Below, piece after piece: positions 17,710-25,924 of a stretch of 64,000 nt of DNA. A program made the position numbers and the translations under genes. The stretch covers positions 968,861-1,032,860 of the forward strand of contig CANLZI010000001.1 in assembly GCA_947495555.1 (NCBI GenBank), written 5' to 3'. The notes beneath the pieces are model-generated. The model saw nothing but the letters and a program-made list of their open reading frames with translations, made no database searches and was not told where the DNA came from. The first letter of the stretch is position 1. Each line of letters begins with the position of its first letter. The DNA comes from an uncultured Erythrobacter sp. (GTDB taxonomy: Bacteria; Pseudomonadota; Alphaproteobacteria; Sphingomonadales; Sphingomonadaceae).

Positions 17710-18588
17710 TTAACCGAACAGATCGCGCAGAGTGTTTATCGCCGTTTGCGTCAGATCGTTTTGACTGTCTTCGTCCAGCGTCATGGCGACAAAGGGCAAG
17801 GTCGGAGAATTCGCTAAAGTGTAAGAATGGACATCGTCACTTGCGAAACGCTTGGCGGTAAAGCCATCAACAATGGCAAAGCCGGCACCCAATTTCACCA
17901 ATTCTGCCGCAACATAGTATGTCTGGGCGGTGATGGCAGTGACAGGCTCGATTTCCGCCCTCGCCAGAAAATTCTCGATCCGGTTGGCAACTGGCCCGCT
18001 ATCACGCAAGCCGATCATTTCCTTATCTATCAAGTCTTCGGGTTTCAGGCAGGTTGTCTTGCTTGCAAACATGCCGGGTTTTGCCAGCAAGGCGATGCCC
18101 ACGGCATTTATGGTCTGACTGCGGATACGCTCGTCAATTTCATCATCAAAGCCGATACAGAGATCATAGCGCTTCTCCAGCAAACCCGACGGAATCTCGT
18201 CGCTGTGCAACGTGCTGAGATCAAAGCTGGCATCGGGATCGGCGCTGCGCATGGCAGCCACCAGCGGGGGGACAATGGAAAAGCCCAATGATGGCAACAC
18301 GCCGATCCGCAAATGGCCACCCTTGCGATTGCGGATATTGTCGGCGGTCCGATCCAGCGCAGAGACCCGATCGTAAATCTCGCTGACTTCCTGAAACAGC
18401 TCTGTCGCGGTGGTCGTGGGATACAGCCTGCCCTTGCGCCGCTCGAACAGCGGAAAGCCCAACTGGTCTTCCGCATGCCGCAAAACCTTGCTGACAGAGG
18501 GCTGCGAGACAAACAGATTGCGCGCTGCCGCGCTGATCGATCCCTCGCGGTAAACATGATAAAAAACTTCGATATGTCTCAGGCGCAT
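17710..18588 (-). CDS. LysR family transcriptional regulator
   Basis: LysR-type regulator of 292 residues. The N-terminal winged helix-turn-helix begins MRLRHIEVFYHVYREGSIS and continues AARNLFVSQPSVSKVLRHAE (about residues 19-38). The remainder is a periplasmic-binding-protein-like effector domain with RIGVLPSLGFSIVPPLV. It sits directly upstream of the TonB receptor on the same strand, so it probably controls the receptor, peptidase, deacylase and symporter block. The bases between them carry the hairpin at 17535-17560. Its effector would be the imported compound or a breakdown product. The family assignment is firm and the regulon is inferred from position. Confidence 0.92.
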   Translation of the reverse strand: MRLRHIEVFYHVYREGSISAAARNLFVSQPSVSKVLRHAEDQLGFPLFERRKGRLYPTTTATELFQEVSEIYDRVSALDRTADNIRNRKGGHLRIGVLPSLGFSIVPPLVAAMRSADPDASFDLSTLHSDEIPSGLLEKRYDLCIGFDDEIDERIRSQTINAVGIALLAKPGMFASKTTCLKPEDLIDKEMIGLRDSGPVANRIENFLARAEIEPVTAITAQTYYVAAELVKLGAGFAIVDGFTAKRFASDDVHSYTLANSPTLPFVAMTLDEDSQNDLTQTAINTLRDLFG

Positions 18589-18726
18589 TGCGCGTTCCTA
18601 CAACGTAATCGACCTATGACAAAGCCAGACATTACTATCATTCAGGGGTTGCAGAGCGATTGTTGCAGGCTACTGAAATGGCGATAACAGCGACGGGCCT
18701 GCCCGATACTGGGCAATAGAGGTAAA

Positions 18727-19329
18727 ATGATAAATCGGATTGCGACGTTTGGGATTGCCGGCATTTTGGGTGTGGGCGTAGGTGTCTACAGCGCGCTGGC
18801 AATGTCCGGATTGCTGCCGGGTGATCGCCGCATTGGCGACGGGATAGAGATCAACGGCTGGGTCGGCGATTTACGGCAAGGATCGGTCGATGCATCGCCC
18901 TATCTGCGGGCGCGGATTGCCCGTCACGGCCTGCTCGCCATGGCAAAGTCCGAAGCGATTTACTTCATCCGTGCGCGCGATGATGCCGGTGAACATCTTA
19001 CCGAAGATTGCGACTATAAGATTTCGGGAAGCGCGCTTCCTGCAGGCTGGTGGTCGGTCACTTTGTACAACAGCGAAAATTTCCTGCCTGACAATATGGA
19101 CGAGGCGCTCAGCTTCAATTCCAACCTATCGAGCGAAGATGCATGGTCTGCGATCATTTCGCCAACCCAGCCCGATGATGGCGCAAACTGGATATCGAGC
19201 CGCAATGCGGGCAAATTTGACCTGACCTTGCGGCTCTATATGCCCGCAGCCGATGCGCTGGCCCATCCGCAAGAAACCATCGCTGCTCCCACTGTAGAAC
19301 GGCTGGAATGTAAGGAGCAGGCATCATGA
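18727..19329 (+). CDS. DUF1214 domain protein
   Basis: A 200-residue protein with an N-terminal hydrophobic segment (about residues 5-27) that could be a signal anchor or an uncleaved signal peptide, followed by a DUF1214 domain. Recognisable features are YLRARIARHGLLAMAKSEAIYF, the Cys in LTEDCDYKISG, LPAGWWSVTLYN and a C-terminal beta-rich part. An AGAGGTAAA ribosome site precedes the ATG. DUF1214 is usually found with DUF1254, either fused or as separate genes. Its biochemical role is not established, and here it overlaps the next gene by four bases (ATGA). Location is probably periplasmic or inner-membrane. Confidence 0.82.
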   Translation: MINRIATFGIAGILGVGVGVYSALAMSGLLPGDRRIGDGIEINGWVGDLRQGSVDASPYLRARIARHGLLAMAKSEAIYFIRARDDAGEHLTEDCDYKISGSALPAGWWSVTLYNSENFLPDNMDEALSFNSNLSSEDAWSAIISPTQPDDGANWISSRNAGKFDLTLRLYMPAADALAHPQETIAAPTVERLECKEQAS

Positions 19330-19844
19330 AGAAGGCCTTTGCTCCTCTACTGTTCGCGGCCGCGCTGGCCGTGATCAGCCATCTTGCGGTGATCTATGCC
19401 GCGCCCGGTGCAATCATGGATCGCGCAATGAGCATGCTATCAAGCAGAGGAATAGCCCTGCACGGCTTTACCCTTGGCGAGCGCACCACACCGCAAACGC
19501 AAACGGTGGTTCGGCCCTCTCCTGATCTGGCCTATTCGGCCTGCCTGTTTGATCTGGAACAGGCGCCAGCGGGCCTGCGCGTTAAGATGGCGGCGACCGA
19601 GAACTATGCGTCCCTGTCATTTTTCGATGCTTCGACAAATAATTTTCGGACCATCCGCGGTGATGGGAATGGGGTGGATGTGCGCCTGCTCCCTCCAGAA
19701 ATGGCGGCGACACGGACCAAAGAGATAGGCTCGCCCTCGAATACAGGCATTATCCTGATCCGCCGATTGGCTCCGACGCAAGCCGATTATGAGCGCGCGG
19801 CGGAAACGGCAAAGGGGGACCAGTGCAGCCCGCTTGAAGGCTAA
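19326..19844 (+). CDS. DUF1254 domain protein
   Basis: A 172-residue protein with a hydrophobic N-terminus (residues 5-27), probably exported or membrane-anchored. The rest resembles a DUF1254 domain: VVRPSPDLAYSACLFDLE, MAATENYASLSFFDASTNNF and a C-terminal TGIILIRRLAP. Translation is coupled to the preceding DUF1214 gene through ATGA. In many bacteria the two domains sit in one polypeptide with DUF1254 first; here they are separate genes in the opposite order. Function unknown. It converges on the ABC-transporter operon, 62 bases away. Confidence 0.8.
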   Translation: MKKAFAPLLFAAALAVISHLAVIYAAPGAIMDRAMSMLSSRGIALHGFTLGERTTPQTQTVVRPSPDLAYSACLFDLEQAPAGLRVKMAATENYASLSFFDASTNNFRTIRGDGNGVDVRLLPPEMAATRTKEIGSPSNTGIILIRRLAPTQADYERAAETAKGDQCSPLEG

Positions 19845-19906
19845 TCCAGCGCAGCTTGAGACGGGCTCAACCCGTTACGAAGGCGCGCCGAGAACCAAAG
19901 CCCACC

Positions 19907-21649
19907 CTATTTCCAAGATTCCAGCAGCTTGTCATATTCGATGGTAACGGGCGCTGGGTCTTCATTGGCCAGCTTGGCTTTGGGAGAGCCCGGTTGGTTC
20001 AACCAATAATCAGCGCCGCGCTCTTCGGCCAATCTTGGTCCCAAATCACCCTGCAAGCCTGACCGCTCAAGCCGTTCCAGCACACGTTCTTGCTGCTCGC
20101 ACAGGGCATCCAGCGCCTCTTGAGGCTGTTTCGTACCCGAAGACGCATCGCCAATATTCTGCCACCACAGCTGCGCCAGCCGTGGATAGTCGGGAATATT
20201 CGTGCCAGTGGGAGACCAGCGGGTCCGCGCCGGAGACCGATAGAATTCGATCAGACCGCCCAATTTTGGTGCCCGTTCGGTGAAGGAATCATGCTGAATG
20301 GTGGATTCCCGAATGAAGGTCAGCCCGACATGCGCCTTTTTCACATCCACCGTTTTTGACGTCACAAACTGGGCATAGAGCCAAGCCGCCTTGGCCCGGT
20401 CAGTCGGTGTGGACTTCATCAAAGTCCATGATCCGGCATCCTGATAGCCAATTTTCATGCCCTCTTGCCAATAGGCACCATGCGGACTGGGCGCCATGCG
20501 CCAGCGCGGCATTCCATCATCATACAGAACCGCACTGGCTTCCTCGCCCACCATATTGGCGGTGAAGGTGGTGTACCAGAATATCTGCTGCGCGATGGCC
20601 CCTTGCGCTGGAACCGGACCAGCCTCGGAAAAGGTCATGCCGGCGGCTGATGGCGGAGAATATTGATTGAGCCATTTGGAGTATTTGGTCAGCGCATAGA
20701 CCGCAGCGGGTGAATTGGTCGCGCCGCCTCTGGCAACGCAAGACCCCACCGGCTGCGAGTTTTCGTTCACGCGGATGCCCCATTCGTCAACCGGCAGGCC
20801 ATTGGGTTCACCGATAGAACCCATTCCCGCCATCGACATCCAGGCATCGGTAAAGCGCCATCCCAGCGACGGATCCTTCTTGCCGTAATCCATGCTGCCA
20901 TAGACCTGCTGACCGTCAATTTCTCGTCCAGTGAAGAATTCGGCAATGTCATCATAGGCCGCCCAATTGACCGGCACGCCCAGATCATAGCCATATTGCT
21001 GCTTGAACTCGGATTTGATCTGCGGATCGGTGAACCAGTCATGGCGGAACCAATAAAGGTTGGCGAATTGCTGATCGGGCAATTGATACAATTTGCCATC
21101 AGGGCCGGTGGTGAAATCCACTCCGATGAAATCTTCCAGATGCAGCGTAGGGCTGGTGACGTCCGCTCCCTCTTCCGCCATCCAATCGCTCAGATTGCGG
21201 ACCTGCTGATACCGCCAATGGGTCCCGATCAGATCGGAATCATTGACATAGGCATCATAGATATTCTCGTCGGTCTGCATCTGCGTCTGCAGCTTTTCAA
21301 CCACATCGCCTTCGCCAATCAGATCATGCGTCACCTTGATCCCGGTCATCGCGGAAAAGGCCGGAGCTAGAACCTGCGCTTCATATTCATGGGTGGCGAT
21401 TGTTTCGGATACGACCGAGATTTGCATCCCCTGATAGGGTTGTGCTGCATCCATGAACCAACGCAATTCGGCCTCTTGATCTTCGCGGCTCAGCGTCGAA
21501 AATTCACCTATCTCTTCATCCAGAAACGCAGTGGCCGCAGCCTGTCGCTCGGCTTCGCTCAACACAACAAAGCTGGATTCGCCGGAATCCGAACACGCCA
21601 GCAGCGCAAGGCTTGCGCCCATGATGATTATGCTTCGTGTGACTTGCAT
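19907..21649 (-). CDS. ABC transporter substrate-binding lipoprotein (GlpV-type)
   Basis: Long extracellular solute-binding protein of about 580 residues, last gene of a seven-gene operon. The ATG at 21649 gives a standard lipoprotein signal (MQVTRSIIIMG...LLAC, with Cys near residue 19). An upstream ATG at 21679 or 21676 overlaps the previous stop codon and would add ten residues, so the exact start is open. The binding-protein fold is recognised from TIATHEYEAQVLAPAFSAMTGI and the W-rich central region. Length and gene order match GlpV of the rhizobial glycerol transporter GlpSTPQUV. Glycerol or a related polyol is therefore the family-based guess, not a demonstrated substrate. Confidence 0.85.
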   Translation of the reverse strand: MQVTRSIIIMGASLALLACSDSGESSFVVLSEAERQAAATAFLDEEIGEFSTLSREDQEAELRWFMDAAQPYQGMQISVVSETIATHEYEAQVLAPAFSAMTGIKVTHDLIGEGDVVEKLQTQMQTDENIYDAYVNDSDLIGTHWRYQQVRNLSDWMAEEGADVTSPTLHLEDFIGVDFTTGPDGKLYQLPDQQFANLYWFRHDWFTDPQIKSEFKQQYGYDLGVPVNWAAYDDIAEFFTGREIDGQQVYGSMDYGKKDPSLGWRFTDAWMSMAGMGSIGEPNGLPVDEWGIRVNENSQPVGSCVARGGATNSPAAVYALTKYSKWLNQYSPPSAAGMTFSEAGPVPAQGAIAQQIFWYTTFTANMVGEEASAVLYDDGMPRWRMAPSPHGAYWQEGMKIGYQDAGSWTLMKSTPTDRAKAAWLYAQFVTSKTVDVKKAHVGLTFIRESTIQHDSFTERAPKLGGLIEFYRSPARTRWSPTGTNIPDYPRLAQLWWQNIGDASSGTKQPQEALDALCEQQERVLERLERSGLQGDLGPRLAEERGADYWLNQPGSPKAKLANEDPAPVTIEYDKLLESWK

Positions 21650-21675
21650 TGCTTTGATCCCATTGTTTTTTGTCA

Positions 21676-21957
21676 TCATACCCAGCGAAAAACGCAAAAG
21701 GCAAACAGGCCGCAAAGGATAAGCGCCCCATATTGGGCTGCGTCAACTAATCCGATCCATGCCAGGTTGATAAAGGCGCTGCCCAACAATGTGATGAATA
21801 GCCTGTCTCCGCGGGCGGTCTCGATCCCCAAAATTCCTACCCTGGCGGTGCTGGGATATTTGATCGCCAGCAGCGTCATGCCGGCCAGCATCGCGGCAAT
21901 GGCTGCAAAGAATACAGCCGTGGGCCCTGTCCAGGCCATCCATGCCAACCACTCCAT
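21676..21957 (-). CDS. DUF2160 small membrane protein (GlpU-type)
   Basis: A 93-residue membrane protein with about three transmembrane segments, starting MEWLAWMAWTGPTAVFF and containing the Lys/Ser/Thr loop KYPSTARVGILGIETARGDRL. This matches DUF2160, a family encoded almost only inside GlpSTPQ-type transporter operons between the second permease and the binding protein. Its stop codon overlaps a potential start of the binding-protein gene (ATGATGA). The role is unknown; a small accessory subunit of the permease complex is likely from context. Confidence 0.85.
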   Translation of the reverse strand: MEWLAWMAWTGPTAVFFAAIAAMLAGMTLLAIKYPSTARVGILGIETARGDRLFITLLGSAFINLAWIGLVDAAQYGALILCGLFAFCVFRWV

Positions 21958-21987
21958 CTAGGATGCATCCTTCATAGCCAAGCCCGC

Positions 21988-22833
21988 CTACACCCGCCCA
22001 AGGGCGAGGCCCTTGGCAATGTAACTGCGGACAAAATAGATCACAATCGCGCCGGGAATGATCGTCAAAACGCCTGCCGCCGCGAGCACGCCCCAATCCA
22101 GCCCCGATGCCGAAACCGTGCGGGTCATGATCGCGGTGATCGGCTTTGCATCCACGCTGGTCAGCGTGCGACTGAGCAACAGCTCGACCCAGCTGAACAT
22201 GAAGCAGAAGAAGGCCGCCACCCCGATCCCGGGTGCAATCATGGGGATGAATATGCGGGTGAAGAACCGGCCGAAGCCATAACCATCGATAAAGGCGGTC
22301 TCGTCGATTTCGCGCGGCACCCCGCGCATAAAGCCTTCCAAAATCCACACCGCCAGCGGGACATTGAACAGGCAATGCGCCAGCGCGACCGCGATATGCG
22401 TGTCGAACAATTCAACGCTGGAATATAGCTGGAAAAAGGGCAGAGCGAAAACCGCAGGCGGCGCCATGCGATTGGTCAGCAGCCAGAAGAACAGATGGCT
22501 GTCGCCCATAAAGCGATAGCGGCTGAAGGCATAGGCGGCGGGCAAGGCAACCGTCAGCGAAATGACCGTGTTGAGCGAGACATAGATGAAGCTGTTCACA
22601 TAGCCCATATACCAGGCCGGATCGGTCAGAATCGTCTTGTAATTGTCAAAGGTGATCGCATCCGGCCACAGCGTAAAGTCCCCCAAAATCTCGGCATTTG
22701 ATTTCAGGCTCATGATCGCCAGCCAGTAAATCGGCACCAGAATGAACAGCAGATAGGCGCAGATTATGACCGCCGACAGCCGGATTCTTGGCCCGGAATA
22801 GCGGCGCTTGTTCGGCTGAGATTGCTCGCTCAT
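21988..22833 (-). CDS. ABC transporter permease (GlpQ-type, MalG-like)
   Basis: Binding-protein-dependent permease of 281 residues with about six transmembrane helices. The cytoplasmic EAA loop, which contacts the ATPases, reads EIDETAFIDGYGFGRFFTRI. The sequence resembles MalG-type subunits of sugar and polyol importers. Its start overlaps the stop of the first permease by four bases (ATGA), and the DUF2160 gene follows after 30 bases. It is predicted to pair with the permease at 22830-23708 to form the heterodimeric channel. Confidence 0.9.
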   Translation of the reverse strand: MSEQSQPNKRRYSGPRIRLSAVIICAYLLFILVPIYWLAIMSLKSNAEILGDFTLWPDAITFDNYKTILTDPAWYMGYVNSFIYVSLNTVISLTVALPAAYAFSRYRFMGDSHLFFWLLTNRMAPPAVFALPFFQLYSSVELFDTHIAVALAHCLFNVPLAVWILEGFMRGVPREIDETAFIDGYGFGRFFTRIFIPMIAPGIGVAAFFCFMFSWVELLLSRTLTSVDAKPITAIMTRTVSASGLDWGVLAAAGVLTIIPGAIVIYFVRSYIAKGLALGRV

Positions 22834-23708
22834 CGCGCCGTTCCGTCATTATCGGCGCTGATCATAACCGTGTAGAATACATATGAAATCAGCAGGATCA
22901 CTAGGAAATACATCAGCGAAAAGGCAGCGGCTGGCCCCAAGTCAAACTGACCCAAGGCCATCTTGACCAAGTCGATCGACAGGAAGGTGGTGGCATTGCC
23001 TGGCCCTCCTCCGGTCAGCACAAATGGTTCGGTGTAAATCATAAAACTGTCCATGAACCGCAGCAGCACCGCGATGATCAACACGCCGCTCATCTTGGGC
23101 AGTTCAATATAGCGAAACACCGCCCAGCGGCTGGCCTGATCGATCTCGGCTGCCTGATAATAGGCATTGGGGATCGATCGCAGGCCTGCATAGGACAGCA
23201 GCGCAACCAGCGATGTCCAATGCCACACGTCCATGACGATCACCGTGACCCATGCGTCAAACGCATTTTGAGCATAATTGTAGGACAGCCCCAAATCAGA
23301 GATTGCGCGTCCCAACAGGCCAATATCGGCCCGCGCAAACACTTGCCAGATCGTGCCTACCACATTGTAAGGAATGAGCAGAGGCAGCGCCATCAAGACC
23401 AAGCACAGCGAGGCCATCCAGCCCTTTTTGGGCATGGACAAGGCGATCAATATGCCCAGCGGAATTTCGATCAGCAGGATTATGGAGGAGAACAAGAGCT
23501 GCCTGCCCAACGCATCCCATAACCGTTCCGACTGGAGCAATTCGCGATACCATTCCAGCCCAACCCAGAAGAATTCATTCCCGCCAAAGCTGTCCTGAAA
23601 CGAATAATTGACCACGGTTATCATCGGAATGATCGATGAAAAAGCGACCAGTGCCAAAACTGGCAACACCAGAAACCAGGCGCGTTGATTGTTAGTTTTT
23701 TGGGTCAC
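22830..23708 (-). CDS. ABC transporter permease (GlpP-type, MalF-like)
   Basis: Binding-protein-dependent permease of 292 residues with six predicted transmembrane helices. The EAA loop appears as AAEIDQASRWAVFRYIELPKM. The first periplasmic stretch (SFQDSFGGNEFFWVGLEWY) is typical of MalF-like sugar importers. The gene overlaps both neighbours by four bases: its start overlaps the GlpT-type ATPase stop, and its stop overlaps the second permease start. This indicates tight translational coupling. Confidence 0.9.
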   Translation of the reverse strand: MTQKTNNQRAWFLVLPVLALVAFSSIIPMITVVNYSFQDSFGGNEFFWVGLEWYRELLQSERLWDALGRQLLFSSIILLIEIPLGILIALSMPKKGWMASLCLVLMALPLLIPYNVVGTIWQVFARADIGLLGRAISDLGLSYNYAQNAFDAWVTVIVMDVWHWTSLVALLSYAGLRSIPNAYYQAAEIDQASRWAVFRYIELPKMSGVLIIAVLLRFMDSFMIYTEPFVLTGGGPGNATTFLSIDLVKMALGQFDLGPAAAFSLMYFLVILLISYVFYTVMISADNDGTAR

Positions 23709-24790
23709 AGCTTGCCCCCTGATGCAGGATCAATCCGCCAGTCATTGCTAAAAATGCTGATTTTATCCGGATCGAAGCTGACCTTGGTCATATCCGCCTC
23801 GATCTCGATATGAGCGTCCAGCACGATGTTGATTTCGCGCTCGAACACTGTGGCATTGACGAATTTGTACCGGCCCACATCCTGCACCCGCTTGATCATC
23901 ACAGGCAGGCCCTCCCCCTTTGTAAGGCTGGTGAATTCTGGCCGGATACCAAGCATGATATCGCCTTGAGGATGGCCATAGTCCTGCGCCAAAGCGCTGG
24001 TGTGGCCATGCGCGATGGCGTGCCGCCCCTCGACCGACACCGGCAGAAAATTCATTCCCGGCGAGCCAATGAAATACCCTACAAAGACATGCGCAGGCGT
24101 TTCGAACAACTCCTGCGGCGTGCCGATCTGCAGCACTTGCCCTTCATGCATCACCACCACTTTTTCAGCGAAGGTCAGCGCCTCGGTCTGATCATGCGTG
24201 ACATAGATCATGGTGTGCCCAAATTCGCGGTGCAGGGATTTGAGCTGGGTTCGCAATTCCCACTTCAAATTGGGGTCAATCACGGTCAGCGGTTCGTCGA
24301 ACAAGATGGCATTCACATCATCGCGCACCACACCGCGCCCAAGCGATATCTTCTGCTTCAGATCGGCGGTCAGTCCGCGCGCCTTCTGGCCCAGATGCGC
24401 CTCCAGCCCGATCATCTGCGCAATGCGCTGCACCCGTTCTTCGATGTAGCGCGCATCCATCCCGCGATTGCTCAGCGGAAAGGCCAAGTTCTGGCCCACA
24501 GTCATCGTGTCATAGACCACCGGGAACTGGAACACTTGGGCGATATTGCGCTGAGCCGTCGAAGCCTGCGTCACGTCTTGCTCACCAAACAACACCCTAC
24601 CCCGCGTCGGTTGCAGCAGACCCGAGATAATGTTCAGCAAGGTCGTCTTGCCGCAACCACTTGGGCCCAGCAGTGCATAGGCGTGCCCGTCTTCCCATGT
24701 GTGATTGAGCTCTCGCAACGCGAAATCCGTCTCGCCTTTGGGATCGGACAGATAGCTATGCGCCAAATTTTCGAGCGTGATCGAGGCCAA
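23705..24790 (-). CDS. ABC transporter ATP-binding protein (GlpT-type)
   Basis: Nucleotide-binding subunit of 361 residues with a C-terminal TOBE-like regulatory region. Walker A GPSGCGKTT is at 42-50, Walker B ILFDE near 162-166, and the switch His is 199 (YVTHDQTEA). The signature loop, normally LSGGQ, is replaced by TADLKQKISLGRG (141-153), as known for GlpT-type subunits. This subunit therefore supplies a good Walker site but a degenerate signature. It starts two bases after the GlpS-type gene ends and overlaps the permease gene by four bases. It probably forms a heterodimer with the GlpS-type ATPase. Confidence 0.9.
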   Translation of the reverse strand: MASITLENLAHSYLSDPKGETDFALRELNHTWEDGHAYALLGPSGCGKTTLLNIISGLLQPTRGRVLFGEQDVTQASTAQRNIAQVFQFPVVYDTMTVGQNLAFPLSNRGMDARYIEERVQRIAQMIGLEAHLGQKARGLTADLKQKISLGRGVVRDDVNAILFDEPLTVIDPNLKWELRTQLKSLHREFGHTMIYVTHDQTEALTFAEKVVVMHEGQVLQIGTPQELFETPAHVFVGYFIGSPGMNFLPVSVEGRHAIAHGHTSALAQDYGHPQGDIMLGIRPEFTSLTKGEGLPVMIKRVQDVGRYKFVNATVFEREINIVLDAHIEIEADMTKVSFDPDKISIFSNDWRIDPASGGKL

Positions 24791-24792
24791 AG

Positions 24793-25890
24793 CTAAGCTC
24801 CCACCATCTGGGTTGCGAGAGGTGTCGATCCGGCCAGTTTGCCCTGCTGGTCAAAGTAGAACACATTGTCGGGGTTCAAACACAATGGCACGTGCTGGCC
24901 GATTTCGAACGTCTGAAGTCCCGGCACCAATCCGATCCACCGCTCGCCCGCTGTCTCGACATGAATATAGGTGTCCGAACCGGTCAACTCGGTAACGATC
25001 AACTTTGCTTCGAATGCAATCTTGCCAGCTGTATCGCCGCCCACTTCCAGATGGTGAGCACGAAAGCCTGCGCGATATTCGCCATCGGGCATAGCGGCGG
25101 CCGCCCGCGTGGCGCGAGTGGATTGGCCATTGGGGAAATGGACCATGCCGCCCTGCTTGCGGACAGGAAGGAAATTCATCGGAGGATCGGAGTACACTCG
25201 CGCGGTGATCTCGTCAGCGGGCCGGTGATAGACTTGCGTGGAGGGTCCAAATTGGGTCACATGCCCTTGCCACAGCGTGGCCGTGTTTCCCCCCAACAGC
25301 AGCGCTTCCTCCGGCTCTGTCGTGGCATAGACAAAGATGCTGCCCGATGCGGCGAACAGGCGCGGAATTTCGATCCGCAGCTCCTCGCGCAGCTTGTAAT
25401 CGAGATTGGCCAGGGGTTCGTCCATCAACACCAGGCCCACATCTTTCACCAGAGCGCGGGCGATGGCACATCTTTGCTGCTGCCCACCGGAAATTTCGCT
25501 GGGTTTGCGGTGGAGCAGATCGGCAAGCTGCAACAGCTCGGCCATTTCCTGCACCTTGGCGTCTATTTCCTGTGCGGAGCGCTTCTGCATTTTCAACGGC
25601 GAGGCAATGTTGTCATAGACCGTCATCGAGGGATAATTGACGAATTGTTGGTACACCATCGCCACGTCACGATCCTGCACGCGGCGGCGGGTCACGTCTT
25701 TGCCATCCCAGTAGATTTTGCCGCTATCGGGCTTGTCCAAGCCTGACATCAGTCGCAGCAGCGATGTCTTGCCCGCCAATGTTGGACCGAGCAGAACATT
25801 CATGGTTCCTTTTTCCAGCTCAAGATCAAGCGGATGGATATGCACCTCGCCATCCACGGATTTCGAGACGCCTTGCAAACGCAGGCTCAT
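24793..25890 (-). CDS. ABC transporter ATP-binding protein (GlpS-type)
   Basis: Nucleotide-binding subunit of 365 residues. The frame is open from 26160 across the CoA-transferase gene, but the ATG at 25890 follows a GAGGGT ribosome site and begins the ABC domain properly. Walker A is the variant GPTLAGKT (35-42). The signature ISGGQQQR (133-140) and Walker B LVLMDE (153-158) are intact. The switch histidine is missing: YATTEPEEA has Thr191 where YVTHDQEEA has His. With the partner's degenerate signature, this predicts one active and one inactive ATP site in the heterodimer. A TOBE-like C-terminal region (ARVYSDPPMNFLPV onward) follows. Confidence 0.9.
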   Translation of the reverse strand: MSLRLQGVSKSVDGEVHIHPLDLELEKGTMNVLLGPTLAGKTSLLRLMSGLDKPDSGKIYWDGKDVTRRRVQDRDVAMVYQQFVNYPSMTVYDNIASPLKMQKRSAQEIDAKVQEMAELLQLADLLHRKPSEISGGQQQRCAIARALVKDVGLVLMDEPLANLDYKLREELRIEIPRLFAASGSIFVYATTEPEEALLLGGNTATLWQGHVTQFGPSTQVYHRPADEITARVYSDPPMNFLPVRKQGGMVHFPNGQSTRATRAAAAMPDGEYRAGFRAHHLEVGGDTAGKIAFEAKLIVTELTGSDTYIHVETAGERWIGLVPGLQTFEIGQHVPLCLNPDNVFYFDQQGKLAGSTPLATQMVGA

Positions 25891-25924
25891 AACTCGACCC
25901 TCGGGAATGAAAGCGCCATCAATG

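Noticed and set aside
19861-19875. Short hairpin ACGGG/CCCGT between the DUF1254 gene and the ABC operon
   Set aside because: Only five base pairs and no T-run on either strand; too weak to call a terminator.
23810-24796. A 328-codon open frame on the plus strand
   Set aside because: It lies entirely opposite the GlpT-type ATPase gene, which has all ABC motifs. The product is His/Arg/Gln-rich and resembles no family, as expected for the antisense of GC-rich coding DNA.
24892-25746. A 284-codon open frame on the plus strand
   Set aside because: Antisense to the GlpS-type ATPase gene, with low-complexity character and no recognisable motif.
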